Shown: positions 51,351 to 60,218, numbered from the stretch's first letter. The stretch is 64,000 nt of DNA from GCA-003244245 sp050699635 (GCA_050699635.1 JBOHFK010000001.1:1-64000), one strand, 5' to 3'. Notes: generated by a model not told the origin, from the sequence alone. Translations and numbers: made by a program.

Positions 51351-52892
51351 TCAATGCTTAAGCCAGGTGATGTTCTTAGGCTTGAGCATATGGCGCCACG
51401 CGGCGGGGAGGTCCCGCTCAGCGCGGGCCGCACGGGCGGCTTCGACGGCATGCATCAGGCCGTAGGTGAAACCGTTCCCGCCGTCGAGATGGGCCTTCCC
51501 GGCGAGCTCGCGCAGGACCGGCCGGGACACCACGGTGTCCTGGTGGCTGCCGAGCAGCTTCTGGACCTTCTTGAGCGGGCGTTGCGACCGTCTGGCTGAC
51601 TTGCCCAGCGTGGGTGTGATCGCCTCGGTGGTGTAGCGGAGCCGTTTGGTGGCCTTACGTGCCTCATGGAGGGCGAGGTCGCGCTGCGCGCCTGACGGCT
51701 GGGAGAGCGCGTCATCCATGCGTGACGCAACCCGCCGGTAGGCCCGCGCCGCGCTCTTGGGAAGTTCCCGGCGACCGGAGCGGGTGGCGGCCCGGGTGAG
51801 GGGCGGGTCGGCCAGCAGCGCATCGATCGCGTCGTGCAATGCCAGGTAGCGGTCGCTGTTGAGCGCGGTAAGGGCGACGTCCCGCGCGTCGGCTTGACGA
51901 CGCTCGAACGACCGGGTGAGCGCGGCGGCCACCGGTCCGAGGACCAACTCGTCGGGCAGGCCGGCGAGGATCGTCGCGCACCGCTGCGCCATCACCTCCG
52001 CGTCCCGAGCCCCACTCAGCTCACCGGAGATCCACTTCAGCTCCGCCGTCAGCGCCCGGGTCTGATCACGGTCGATCAGCTGGCCGAATGCTTGCAGCGC
52101 ACTGCGCATCCGGCGGCCCGCGACCCGCATCTGGTGCACCGCATCCGGCGCGTCGCGCCGGACCAGCGGGTCGTAGCTGCGTAACTGTTCGGCCTGGGTT
52201 GTCAGGTAGGCCAGCACCACGCCGCCCGCTGAGGATGGGGACGCGGGCCGCGGTGCGGCTCGGGATGTTTGGAGTTCCTCGGCCAGCAGCCGGCCGAGCT
52301 TTGATGGGGATCCGGAGCGGCGCGCTCCGGCATGGAGCAGCCAGCGCCCGATCCGGTTGAGCAGGTTCACGTCGCCGTGTTCGGCGAGCTCCACCTCGAC
52401 TTCCCGCCAGGAGAGCGCCCTGGTCTGCTCGCCCATCGTGTGCGCGCTGACCCGATCCTCGACCAGCTCAGCCAGTGGGTGGCCGTCGGCGTCGGTGAGC
52501 ACCCACCGTCGGCGCCGGGTATTGAGCTGGGCGACCGGGGCTAACGCAGCACCGCGGGAATGCACCCGGGTTAGCTCAACCAGCGCTGCCGGCGGCTGTC
52601 GGCGGGAGCTGCGCGCCGGCATTCGCAGCTCATCCCGGCTGTCCTTACCGACAGGTAGCTTCAAGTGCCACCCCGGATCGGATCCACCCGCTCGACGTCT
52701 CAGCGTGACTCCCGCCCGCACCAGCCGCAGATCTGGGGTGTCGAAGTACACCGCCTCAAGGTGCTGTTCCTGAGGGGCCGCACCGGTGGCCAGTCCGGGC
52801 AGTTCGGCCGGGTCCGGAAGCTCCATCGCGTCTGCTGCCTCGTACTTGCGCTCAGTTTCGCGTATTGCTGTCACGCTGCCTGCTTTGGCCAC
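51351..52892 (-). CDS. CYTH and CHAD domain protein
   Basis: A 513-residue protein. The N-terminal CYTH (triphosphate tunnel metalloenzyme) domain starts with the ETERKYEA (ExExK) motif and continues to about residue 205. The C-terminal CHAD domain (about 225-510) has the conserved histidines in VHQMRVAGRRMRSALQAFG, RDAEVMA and ALHEARKATKRLRYTTEA. Such fusions bind or act on polyphosphate or triphosphates. Second gene from the tRNA-Met that carries the island. Confidence 0.9.
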   Translation of the reverse strand: MAKAGSVTAIRETERKYEAADAMELPDPAELPGLATGAAPQEQHLEAVYFDTPDLRLVRAGVTLRRRAGGSDPGWHLKLPVGKDSRDELRMPARSSRRQPPAALVELTRVHSRGAALAPVAQLNTRRRRWVLTDADGHPLAELVEDRVSAHTMGEQTRALSWREVEVELAEHGDVNLLNRIGRWLLHAGARRSGSPSKLGRLLAEELQTSRAAPRPASPSSAGGVVLAYLTTQAEQLRSYDPLVRRDAPDAVHQMRVAGRRMRSALQAFGQLIDRDQTRALTAELKWISGELSGARDAEVMAQRCATILAGLPDELVLGPVAAALTRSFERRQADARDVALTALNSDRYLALHDAIDALLADPPLTRAATRSGRRELPKSAARAYRRVASRMDDALSQPSGAQRDLALHEARKATKRLRYTTEAITPTLGKSARRSQRPLKKVQKLLGSHQDTVVSRPVLRELAGKAHLDGGNGFTYGLMHAVEAARAARAERDLPAAWRHMLKPKNITWLKH

Positions 52893-53087
52893 ACGAGAGA
52901 CATACCCCGGCCGGCCGGTCGCCGAACATTGCCGAGCGTGAGATTCCGGGCAAAGACCGCTACCGACGGTTCTCCTCGATCTCGGGGCAGGGTCCCTGCC
53001 GGAGGCCGCGGCGCTGGGACAGTTGATGATCTACAGTATCCCGTCGCTGAGGGAGATCAGCGGTGGACTAGCCTCGGCACCCGTCCG

Positions 53088-53161
53088 GGGGCGGTAGCTC
53101 AGCTGGTAGAGCAGCGGACTCATAATCCGTCAGGTCGTGGGTTCGAGTCCCACCCGCCCCA
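53088..53161 (+). tRNA. tRNA-Met (CAT), island attachment gene
   Basis: A 74-nt cloverleaf: acceptor GGGGCGG/CCGCCCC, anticodon loop CTCATAA, T arm GTGGG-TTCGAGT-CCCAC. The CAT anticodon may also belong to tRNA-Ile2, but the body is like actinobacterial elongator tRNA-Met. The 3' half is duplicated at 59844 and 62082 by integrated elements. Confidence 0.92.
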
Positions 53162-53165
53162 CTGG
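53119..53165 (+). repeat. Attachment site copy 1 (attL, tRNA 3' end)
   Basis: The stretch from CTCATAATCC in the anticodon loop to the CCCCACTGG past the tRNA end, 47 bp, is identical to 59844-59890, and its first 44 bp recur at 62084-62127. Confidence 0.9.
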
Positions 53166-53218
53166 CTTCTATCAGCAGAAACTGTCCTCATCCCGACTCT
53201 CTCAGATGATCTCTGGGC

Positions 53219-54589
53219 ATGGATATGGGCATGAGTTACCCTGTGGGCATGACCGCAGCCCGTGCCAGGCGTGGTACCGAGAGACTCCAGGGCAACATCG
53301 AGGTTCGCGGCGACTCGCTGCGCATCCGTGTGTACGCCGGGCCTGACCCGGTGACCGGTACGCCGGTGTATCTGCGGGAGACGGTGCGCGGCACCGACGA
53401 CGCGGCGCGTCGCACGGCGCGGCGGACCCTCAACCGCCTGGTTGCCGAAGCGGAGAAGGCGCGTCGGCCATCCTCGGTGGTCTCACTGGGGCATGTCATC
53501 GATGAGTGGCTGCGGATCGCCGAGCATGAGGACAGCACCCGTGAGACCTACGTGGGTTACATCGAGCGCACGATCAAACCGGCCCTTGGCTCAACGTCGA
53601 TTGCGAAGCTCTCCGTGCGCCACCTTGAAACCCTGTATGCGGAGCTGCGGCGCTGTCGTGTCCGGTGCGACGGGACGCCAGCCATCGAGCACAAGGAGCA
53701 AGGCGAGCACGACTGCGTGAAGGCGAAGTGCAAGCCACACGTGTGCAAGCCCATGGCGGCCTCCACGGTCCGGCAGATCCACTCGATCATCAGCGGTGCA
53801 CTGTCAGCGGCGGTGCGGTGGGACTGGCTGGAGTCGAATCCTGCGCGGATGGCGCAGCGGCCGAAGCAGAAGCCTCCAGAGCCCGACCCGCCGTCGCCCG
53901 CCGAGGCGGCCCGACTGGTCGATGAAGCGTTCCAGATGGACGAGGACTGGGGCGCCCTCGTATGGCTGGTGATGACTACCGGCCTGCGCCGGGGCGAGGT
54001 GTGCATCCTGCGATGGTCGCGGGTGGACCTCGACGCGGGGGAGATCGAGATTCGCAGCAGTTACCGACTTCGCAAGGGCGTCGGCACGGAGAAGGACACC
54101 AAGACCCACCAAATGCGCCGCATCGCGCTCGATACCGAGACCGTGGGATTGCTCCAGGAACTCAAGGAACGGTGGCGGGCAAGACTGGCCGATCTTGGGC
54201 TAGAGCTGACCGACGACATGTACGTATTCACCGGGTACCGGCAGACGGTGCCCACCGTCCCCTACTCACCGCATGGTGTGTCCAGCCGATACAAGGACAT
54301 GGCCGACAGGTTGGGCATCGACACCCACATTCACGCACTTCGGCATTACTCTGCGACCGAGTTGCTCAGCGCCGGTATCGACCTGCGCACCGTAGCCGGT
54401 CGCCTCGGGCATGGCGGGGGAGGAGCGACCACCCTGCGTGTCTACGCCGCGTGGGTCGCCGCTTCCGACCGCAAAGCAGCGGAAATCCTCGGCTCCCGCA
54501 TGCCTAAACGCTTGCACCGGGCTGTCACCGATGAACGGCCGGCCAGAGCGTCACAGCGCCGTCTAAAGCCCGTCACAAGGAGGTTGTGA
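53219..54589 (+). CDS. int: Tyrosine site-specific integrase
   Basis: A 456-residue tyrosine recombinase. The N-terminal arm-binding part (NIEVRGDSLRIRVYAGPD) and core-binding SAM-like domain (SLGHVIDEWLRIAEHEDSTRETYVGYIERTIKPALG) precede the catalytic domain. The catalytic residues are R in TTGLRRGEVCILRW, H-x-x-R in HIHALRHYSATELL, H in AGRLGHGGGGATTLRVYAAW with the Tyr of RVYAAW. A run of Cys/His (CRVRC...HDCVKAKCKPHVC) inserted near residue 145 is unusual and could bind a metal. Starts at ATG 53219 or 53249. It lies 58 bp from the tRNA and integrates into it. Confidence 0.93.
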   Translation: MDMGMSYPVGMTAARARRGTERLQGNIEVRGDSLRIRVYAGPDPVTGTPVYLRETVRGTDDAARRTARRTLNRLVAEAEKARRPSSVVSLGHVIDEWLRIAEHEDSTRETYVGYIERTIKPALGSTSIAKLSVRHLETLYAELRRCRVRCDGTPAIEHKEQGEHDCVKAKCKPHVCKPMAASTVRQIHSIISGALSAAVRWDWLESNPARMAQRPKQKPPEPDPPSPAEAARLVDEAFQMDEDWGALVWLVMTTGLRRGEVCILRWSRVDLDAGEIEIRSSYRLRKGVGTEKDTKTHQMRRIALDTETVGLLQELKERWRARLADLGLELTDDMYVFTGYRQTVPTVPYSPHGVSSRYKDMADRLGIDTHIHALRHYSATELLSAGIDLRTVAGRLGHGGGGATTLRVYAAWVAASDRKAAEILGSRMPKRLHRAVTDERPARASQRRLKPVTRRL

Positions 54590-54650
54590 ACCCGTCACAC
54601 CTGCCACATTGCTGTGACAGGTCAAGCAACCGTTCGAACTGCGGGAACGT

Positions 54651-54687
54651 GTTTTGTGACGGGTGTGTGTTGAACCCGTCACAAAAC
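54651..54687. terminator. Hairpin after the integrase, made of GTCACAAAA repeats
   Basis: GTTTTGTGACGGG and CCCGTCACAAAAC, 13-bp arms, 11-nt loop. The same CCCGTCACA motif occurs also at 54569, 54591 and 54724, so besides terminating the integrase gene these could be arm-type integrase or excisionase sites. Confidence 0.6.
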
Positions 54688-54925
54688 CCCCTCAACGACT
54701 GAAATCTAAGTGATGTCTACAGTCCGTCACAAGGCCCCTGATGAATGCGTATTGACTCCAGGGCGAAGATCAGCGAAACGGGCCTATGCGCGGCTCACTG
54801 ATTGCTGGCGCGACACGTGATACACACAAGCTTGTGAATACTTCTTAGGGTGTGATAGTCAGTTGCGAACAGGTTGGGACAATCTGCTGGCCTGTCGGGC
54901 TGAGTCGCTGAATTAGGCCGAGTGA

Positions 54926-56053
54926 CTAAAAGATGGTGTCGACTTGAACCTTCAATCTTGCATTGCTTGGCATAACCTTGTCGGAAGTTAACGTGTAAGT
55001 TTTGGTTTGCCCCGAGCCGATTTGGTTTGCGAGACCATCCGCCGTTCCAATGATTTTCCCATCGGGGCCATAGAATGTTGCTTTGATAGAAGCCGTATGC
55101 TCGAATGCATCGTTGTTCGTTGCTTCACCGTGAACTTCGGTGCCATATGATGAGGGTACCGCCACCTCATTCGTGAGGCTAATTTTCGGCATGTTTTCGG
55201 GTTGGGATGTCGGTGGGAAATCTGACTTTGGGGGTGCTGTCTTTATTGGTGCAGTGGTGATGGAAACAGTGTTAGATAGGAGGTGTGGAAATTGTGATTT
55301 AAATCTTCTAACGGCATTATTCCAGGCTGTTGCCTTAAGCGACAAGGCCACAGTTTGAGCGATTCGGTCATCTAGCTCGTCAAAGACGCTATCAATTTCG
55401 TGACTATCGCCCAATAGTCCCATATGCAACGCGCCAATATGTTTAGATGCTTCATCTCGACTGAGGGGTGGAATAACAATAGGATAAGTGGCTGTACCTA
55501 AGGCCCAGGCGCCACCCAGCTCGATCAAGCAGACCGGGCGCTGTAGAAATGCTTCGGATATCAACTCGATTGCCAGGGCAGATTTTCGCAAGGTTTTCTG
55601 AAGATAGCTTCGAAAGTCTTCTCCCGACGGAATTCCGGTAGCTCGTGCCGAAGAGTAGAAGATTCTGCCTTGAGGCACCCCGCCGAGTACCAGCATGTCT
55701 TGGAGTAAGTCGGCCAGCTGCTTATCTGCCGAGGCGTGGCTTATGAAGATATACTGGTCATTATTCAAACGACGGATTCCTTCCGTTTCTGGAGCCGTTG
55801 AGATGTTGGTAGTGATCGGATCTCCTTTTAGGTACCGTTGCGCCTGGTCAAGAATATCGTCAACATCACCACGACGCTCAGCTTCAAGCAAGGCAGAATT
55901 TATTTTAGTTTTCTTGCTTCCGCCGCGGCCGGGACGTTCATAAGCTGATGCCAGGCCGTGTGCCGCGAAGAAGCTTGTACTGTCTGCTCCCGAGCGGGCT
56001 GCTAAGGCGTCAACTAGTGCGAGTCGATCGCTTGGGGACCTGCGGGAACGCAT
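54926..56053 (-). CDS. TIR-domain protein with FxLYD-like C-terminal domain
   Basis: A 375-residue protein. Residues 1-80 form a small helical domain (LALVDALAARSGADSTSFFAAHGL...INSALLEAERRGDVDDILDQAQRYL) like adaptor domains of bacterial immune proteins. Residues about 99-240 are a TIR domain (YIFISHASADKQLADLLQDML, IPSGEDFRSYLQKTL) with the NADase-type glutamate at 178 in CLIELGGAW. Residues about 290-370 look like an FxLYD/Ig-like beta domain (VHGEATNNDAFEHTASIKATFYGPDGKIIGTA). Bacterial TIRs degrade or cyclise NAD during phage defence. The codon and base use is AT-richer than the host. Confidence 0.78.
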   Translation of the reverse strand: MRSRRSPSDRLALVDALAARSGADSTSFFAAHGLASAYERPGRGGSKKTKINSALLEAERRGDVDDILDQAQRYLKGDPITTNISTAPETEGIRRLNNDQYIFISHASADKQLADLLQDMLVLGGVPQGRIFYSSARATGIPSGEDFRSYLQKTLRKSALAIELISEAFLQRPVCLIELGGAWALGTATYPIVIPPLSRDEASKHIGALHMGLLGDSHEIDSVFDELDDRIAQTVALSLKATAWNNAVRRFKSQFPHLLSNTVSITTAPIKTAPPKSDFPPTSQPENMPKISLTNEVAVPSSYGTEVHGEATNNDAFEHTASIKATFYGPDGKIIGTADGLANQIGSGQTKTYTLTSDKVMPSNARLKVQVDTIF

Positions 56054-56482
56054 CTGTGTAGAGTAGCGAACGGAACCGCAGCTCGACGAATCGGGTCACG
56101 ACTTGACACTGCGAGTTGCGTCGAAGAGGTCGGGGATGGCCGGGTTCGCGTGTCCAGGTGACAGTCAGACTCTAGCGCGCCCTCCGGCGGTCACCCGTCA
56201 CTCTCAGTAGTAGAACGTCGGTGGTCGAGGTCTTGGACGGAAGCGGTTGCTGGGCGCGTTAACTCCTAGATTACGGGGTGCGGAGCGGAGGCCAGCGGAG
56301 GCGGACAAGTGGATCCCCTCCGAGCATACCGGCTGCTCAGGGGAGAAGCGGCTTGAGGGAGGAGGCAGGGAGAACTCCCCCGTCATCCCTATCGGGTCCC
56401 GGCTGACTCCCCTCGCGCTTTCGTCACCATCAGTGCCACACGGTGGCAAACAAGACACCTGATCAGGCGAAGTGGGCCGGTT
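56054..56482. other. Intergenic region upstream of the TIR gene
   Basis: 430 bp between the TIR start and the stop of the tandem-repeat protein gene. It must hold the TIR promoter. No other frame with homology was found; the frame at 56204-56458 is rich in Pro/Ser and lacks features. Confidence 0.4.
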
Positions 56483-56842
56483 TCAAATGCCTCGTTCGAT
56501 GCGCTCGAAAATGTCCGCGTCGGTTTCTTGTTGCCAGGGCGGCAAGTCGTCCCAGTCCGCCACATAAGCTGGCTTTGGATCTGGGAAGTGTTTAAAAATT
56601 TGCCCGATCCAACAAAGAGCTACAAAGCGTCCCTTCTGTGAACGCGTAAGCTTCGCAGTGCTGCCGCCGGTAGCATCGATGAACGCACGCACCTGATCGT
56701 AGACGGCAGCAGCGCTGTCCCGTTCCCAGTCCGGTGTTTCGTCCCAGGGTGCGATGTAGCTAGGCTTCGGCTCTCCCGGGTAGTGCCGCATGACACCGGA
56801 AATCCACGCCTCCCGGAAGACGCGTCCCTGTCTGGCTGACAA
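56483..56842 (-). CDS. Small protein with an internal duplication
   Basis: A 119-residue protein started at TTG behind GAGGGAG. It has two similar halves of about 53 residues: SARQGRVFREAWISGVMRHYPGEPKPSYIAPWDETPDW and SQKGRFVALCWIGQIFKHFPDPKPAYVADWDDLPPW, each ending in an acidic helix. Conserved Trp, His-Tyr/Phe-Pro and Pro-Lys-Pro residues suggest a small domain used twice. Similar proteins occur in actinobacterial integrative elements; function unknown. It lies 25 bp behind the HTH-TPR gene. Confidence 0.6.
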   Translation of the reverse strand: MSARQGRVFREAWISGVMRHYPGEPKPSYIAPWDETPDWERDSAAAVYDQVRAFIDATGGSTAKLTRSQKGRFVALCWIGQIFKHFPDPKPAYVADWDDLPPWQQETDADIFERIERGI

Positions 56843-56867
56843 TTTATCTCCCTCGCAAACTATCGAA

Positions 56868-58310
56868 TCATTGAGGTTCAAAATTCCTGGATACGACCAT
56901 AATTTGCTGATCGAGTTGTCGAACCCGATTATTTGCAAGTAATGGTGCGAGATGGTGTTGAAGTTCTTGCAGCTTGCGACCGATGAAACCAGATCCAGTC
57001 TGTGTGGCAATTTCCAAGGCTGCTTCAGCATGGCTGACAAGCTGATTCACGTCGCCACGTTGTACCCCAGTCATTGCTAGATCAGTCAGGACACTGGCAC
57101 GGCGACGTGCGGATAGATCCGGGCGCAAGGCGTCACCAAGGGCATTTTCAGCCAGGTCAGGACGCCGAAGCTGGACGTAACAGGCACCGCGTTCCTCGGC
57201 AAGCCGGGAACCATCAAATCGAAGCCATCCGCCGTTGCTCACATCGCCTGACAATTCACGGACCTGCTCAGCTGCATCAAGTGCGCGCTGGCAGGCAGCT
57301 AATTTCCCAAGGCCAGCGAACACCTGCGCCTGAACGGAAGAAACCCAGTATCGCGTTGACAGCGCCCCGTCTCCTCGTCGGGCGAGACGTGCAGCCAACT
57401 CCAACATTGGCGCTGCCTTATCAAAGCGTCGTTCATACATCTCGATAAACGCATGTCGCGTCATCGCGCACGCCCATAGATCAAAAACGTCGGCTTCCTT
57501 GCTGGCGGTGGCCGCCAGGGTATAACAGTACGCTGCGTCACTGTATTTGTTAGCGTCAAAGAAGATCTCACCCGCCAGTTGCAATAGCTCGCTGACTAAT
57601 GCGCACAGTCGTCGATGCGCCGAAATTCCTTGCCATCGGTTGAGGCTAGATATGAGCACGTCAAGCTGATCGTGCACAAGTGGAAATACGGCCCCCTTGG
57701 ACTTAGATAGCACGAACACACGCCACAGATGTTCGTTCAGTGTGGCATAGTCGTCGACAGCTACGTTATCGAATCGGCCCGAAGTGATGGAAGAGTAATC
57801 CAACTGGTCTAGCTGTTCGTCAGCACTAGGCGTCGTCAGGAGCACCCCGAGCATGCTCAGTAGACGGAGCAGTTCACGACGCATCATATCTTCAGCACTC
57901 CGACCCGGCGTACCAGCCACTAAGCCCCACTGTCGGTCATCTCGCGCACCAGACATGGGTGACACCCGGTCAGGTCTCACCGAAGGACCTCGTGTTAACT
58001 GTTGGACAGTGGCTTGAGCTCGGGCTCGTCGAGTGGCTTGCTGTTGTGCGAGATGATCCGACTTGGCTTGAATTAACTGGTCGTAGCTGGCTATCAGGGC
58101 ACCTTTCGCGCCGACGACTCGATCTGCTATCTCCCAGAAAGTGGCATCTGGTAACTGTGAACCTGCTTCGGCATGGGTCACGGTCGTGCGGTGGCAGGGA
58201 ACCGCACCTGCAATATCGGCCTGGTACAGACCGGCCGATTCCCGCAGAGCCGCTAGGTATCGGCCCAATGTCCGTTGCTGTTCAACGAGATATCCGGGCT
58301 GCCGAGCCAT
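56868..58310 (-). CDS. XRE-type HTH regulator with TPR repeats
   Basis: A 480-residue protein. The N-terminal HTH (LGRYLAALRESAGLYQADIAGAVPCHRTTVTHAEAGSQLP) is followed by an alpha-helical TPR region (AGEIFFDANKYSDAAYCYTLAA; RRFDKAAPMLELAARLARRGD; LRRPDLAENALGDAL). Such actinobacterial regulators resemble peptide-sensing RRNPP-like proteins. It is upstream of the tandem-repeat and TIR genes on the same strand, so it may control them. Confidence 0.85.
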   Translation of the reverse strand: MARQPGYLVEQQRTLGRYLAALRESAGLYQADIAGAVPCHRTTVTHAEAGSQLPDATFWEIADRVVGAKGALIASYDQLIQAKSDHLAQQQATRRARAQATVQQLTRGPSVRPDRVSPMSGARDDRQWGLVAGTPGRSAEDMMRRELLRLLSMLGVLLTTPSADEQLDQLDYSSITSGRFDNVAVDDYATLNEHLWRVFVLSKSKGAVFPLVHDQLDVLISSLNRWQGISAHRRLCALVSELLQLAGEIFFDANKYSDAAYCYTLAATASKEADVFDLWACAMTRHAFIEMYERRFDKAAPMLELAARLARRGDGALSTRYWVSSVQAQVFAGLGKLAACQRALDAAEQVRELSGDVSNGGWLRFDGSRLAEERGACYVQLRRPDLAENALGDALRPDLSARRRASVLTDLAMTGVQRGDVNQLVSHAEAALEIATQTGSGFIGRKLQELQHHLAPLLANNRVRQLDQQIMVVSRNFEPQ

Positions 58311-58647
58311 CCGCTTCTGCCCACCTCCACTATCCCTCCGGCCACCACATCATGACGCAGCCGTCAGCGTAGCGCTGACGAGGTGCGCGCTGTCGCACCC
58401 GCTACCCCACATGCCAGCCCATGACTTTCGATCGTTGTCCAAGCCCCCACAGCCGCAGATCCGTACGGTCCTTGCCGCTCAGGGTGCAGAACTCGTTCCA
58501 CGAATGACGACCCTGAAAGGTAACAACCGTGCCACCTAAACACCGGCAACGAGGACGGGCGGCAACGGTTCTCGATGCGCCAACCAGAACGCGAGGGGTC
58601 TTTGCGGTGACAAAGGCCGGTACCTGTCGCGCTGCGGGGACCGTGTG
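58311..58647. other. Divergent promoter region of element I
   Basis: 337 bp between the HTH-TPR start and the small genes on the plus strand. No gene was recognised; AGCGTAGCGCTGACGAGGTGCGCGCT near 58365 holds short inverted repeats that may be operator sites. Confidence 0.35.
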
Positions 58648-58902
58648 ATGAGCGGGCGGGTGCACCGGGCTTATGACCGGTGGCGCGACGTGGACGGGAC
58701 CCACGTTCCTGTGGGCGCCCGGGTGGAACAGACCGAGACCGATGCCCGCATGGGCGCGCCGCGCTCGCGGCTGCACGCGCGGGGCCAGGTGACCAGCCGG
58801 GGCACCACCCGGCTGGTCGTGCGTTTCGACGGCGAGGACCAGACGATCAGTATCCGGCCGCACCTGGTGCGGGTCATCGAGAAGGACGATTGTGGTGCCT
58901 GA
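58648..58902 (+). CDS. Small hypothetical protein of the island
   Basis: An 84-residue basic protein (SGRVHRAYDRWRDVDGTHVPVGARVEQTETD...GTTRLVVRFDGEDQTISIRPHLVRVIE). The C-terminal half looks like a small beta barrel. The same kind of protein is found with XRE-TPR regulators in other actinobacterial elements. A GTG one codon upstream is possible. It overlaps the next gene by 11 bp. Confidence 0.6.
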   Translation: MSGRVHRAYDRWRDVDGTHVPVGARVEQTETDARMGAPRSRLHARGQVTSRGTTRLVVRFDGEDQTISIRPHLVRVIEKDDCGA

Positions 58903-59185
58903 TGGCCCGGAACTGGCGGCGGCGAAGCGACTGCTGGACCTCGCCCGGCACCAGGGTTTCGCGTTTGAGCGGGTCGCTCCGGGAGAGGACGGGCCACTGC
59001 TCGGTGTCCGGGAGTCCTCCGAGTACCGGGACCAGATTTATCTCGGCGACTTCTACTCGGGCTGCACCGCGACCCGGGCCCGCAAGTCCTCCCTGATCGT
59101 GCCGGGCGGCCTGCCGATCACCGCACGGGTGGAAGGGGAGGCGCTGATCGTGCTCCACACAGTGGTCAGCGACTGGCCCACTTGA
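58892..59185 (+). CDS. Small hypothetical protein of the island
   Basis: A 97-residue protein (PDGPELAAAKRLLDLARHQGFAFERVAPGEDGPLLGVRES...IYLGDFYSGCTATRARKSSLIVPGG). It reads as one helix followed by a beta-rich domain. Function unknown. It is coupled to the preceding gene and ends just before a strong hairpin. Confidence 0.6.
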   Translation: MVPDGPELAAAKRLLDLARHQGFAFERVAPGEDGPLLGVRESSEYRDQIYLGDFYSGCTATRARKSSLIVPGGLPITARVEGEALIVLHTVVSDWPT

Positions 59186-59188
59186 TCC

Positions 59189-59243
59189 CCGACCGGCCGC
59201 CGGTTGAGTGATACCCCCGAATCGACTCCCGGCGGCCGGTCGG
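59189..59243. terminator. Perfect 15-bp hairpin after the small genes
   Basis: CCGACCGGCCGCCGG and CCGGCGGCCGGTCGG pair around a 25-nt loop, 4 bp after the upstream stop codon. A long GC stem without T-run, typical of actinobacterial terminators. Confidence 0.7.
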
Positions 59244-59843
59244 CACCAAGGAACAGCCCCGCGCAGGCATGCTGGACGGTGTGGTCCTTGACGCTGTGAT
59301 CACCCTGCGTGGCGCGGTGTGCCGGGTGGTCCGGCGCAGCCCGACCCGTAGCCGGTGCCGCTCGGTCCGCCAGGGGCGCTGGCCGAGGTGGTGGGTTGGA
59401 GGGCGACCTAAGACAGGACGGGGCACCCCACCCGGACCACCGAAGGCGGCTGTTTCGGGGGTGCTGGGTGTTGGTCTGCCTCGTTGAGATGTCTGCCTTC
59501 TCGCACGTCAGGGTAGGTCAGTGGCCCGGCAAGGGGGCGAGGCATGTGCCCTACCGGAGGGTTGGTGCCTCACCGTCTGCCTCACGTCGAATCGGTCGGG
59601 GATCGCGCTGGGTCTGGGCGTCGAGTGCGTTGGCCAGGTTCACGCGTTGGGTGTCTGACCGGCGTCGAGCTGGCCGTCGCCTTGATCGTGCGACCGGATA
59701 ACCAGAAACGTTCGTCTACTATGGACTGGCTGGGCATGAGATTGGGCATGAACTGGGGTCCAACAGGGCATCTCATGCCCATCGGCAGCCACTTGTGTTC
59801 CTATTTACCCAGCTAGTCGCGCTGCGCTGCTGGTTATGACCGC
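59244..59843. other. Gene-poor end of element I
   Basis: No gene recognised in 600 bp. Near 59731 the sequence GGGCATGAGATTGGGCATGAAC resembles the GGGCATG-rich leader of the integrase at 53214, which may be part of the attachment region or a relic. Confidence 0.4.
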
Positions 59844-59890
59844 CTCATAATCCGTCAGGTCGTGGGTTCGAGTCCCACCCGCCCCACTGG
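59844..59890 (+). repeat. Attachment site copy 2
   Basis: 47 bp identical to 53119-53165, the 3' part of tRNA-Met. The 5' half of the tRNA is absent, so it is an att site and not a tRNA gene. Confidence 0.92.
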
Positions 59891-60003
59891 TTGACCAGAG
59901 ACGATGCTCTCTTCAAGATCGATAATTGCGATCTTTGTCCATGGGATTGTCTCTGAACTGCTGTTCACGTTGGCTTCGTGCCATGGCCCAGTAGAGGAGG
60001 ATC

Positions 60004-60195
60004 ATGGTGTGCGGCAATTGCCGTATGCCGGCGCGCAGCTTACCCCGGGTGGACGCAGATCATGCGTTGGGTTGCCTCGGTCTGGTCCGTCAGCGGCAGG
60101 ACCATGGTGGGCGAGCCGCTGATTTCGCGGGCAAAGCTAACGGCCCGCAAGGTATTCGTGCCACGCCGGAGCATACTCGGAGGCTGTTGTCGTAA
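60004..60195 (+). CDS. Possible small CxxC protein
   Basis: A 63-codon frame with a strong GAGGAGG site 4 bp before the ATG. It starts MVCGNCRMPARSLPRVDADHA, with one CxxC pair and a basic tail. No family was recognised and neighbouring frames are also open, so it may be spurious. Confidence 0.3.
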   Translation: MVCGNCRMPARSLPRVDADHALGCLGLVRQRQDHGGRAADFAGKANGPQGIRATPEHTRRLLS

Positions 60196-60218
60196 ATGTA
60201 GGCTTGTACCCTACGCTA

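Larger units (their letters stand above)
53162..59890. mobile_element. tRNA-Met-integrated element I
   Basis: About 6.7 kb bounded by the tRNA-Met 3' end and its 47-bp copy. It carries a tyrosine integrase next to the tRNA, then a TIR protein, a small tandem-repeat protein, an HTH-TPR regulator and two small unknown proteins. Base use in the TIR part is visibly less GC-rich than the host genes. No replication or transfer genes were recognised, so it is probably a defective or satellite-like element. Confidence 0.85.

Noticed and set aside
56204..56458. 84-codon minus frame upstream of the TIR gene
   Set aside because: Low-complexity Pro/Ser/Arg content, no ribosome site and no family resemblance.
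59269..59487. 72-codon frame at the end of element I
   Set aside because: Arg/Gly/Trp-rich composition typical of chance frames in GC-rich DNA; follows a terminator hairpin.
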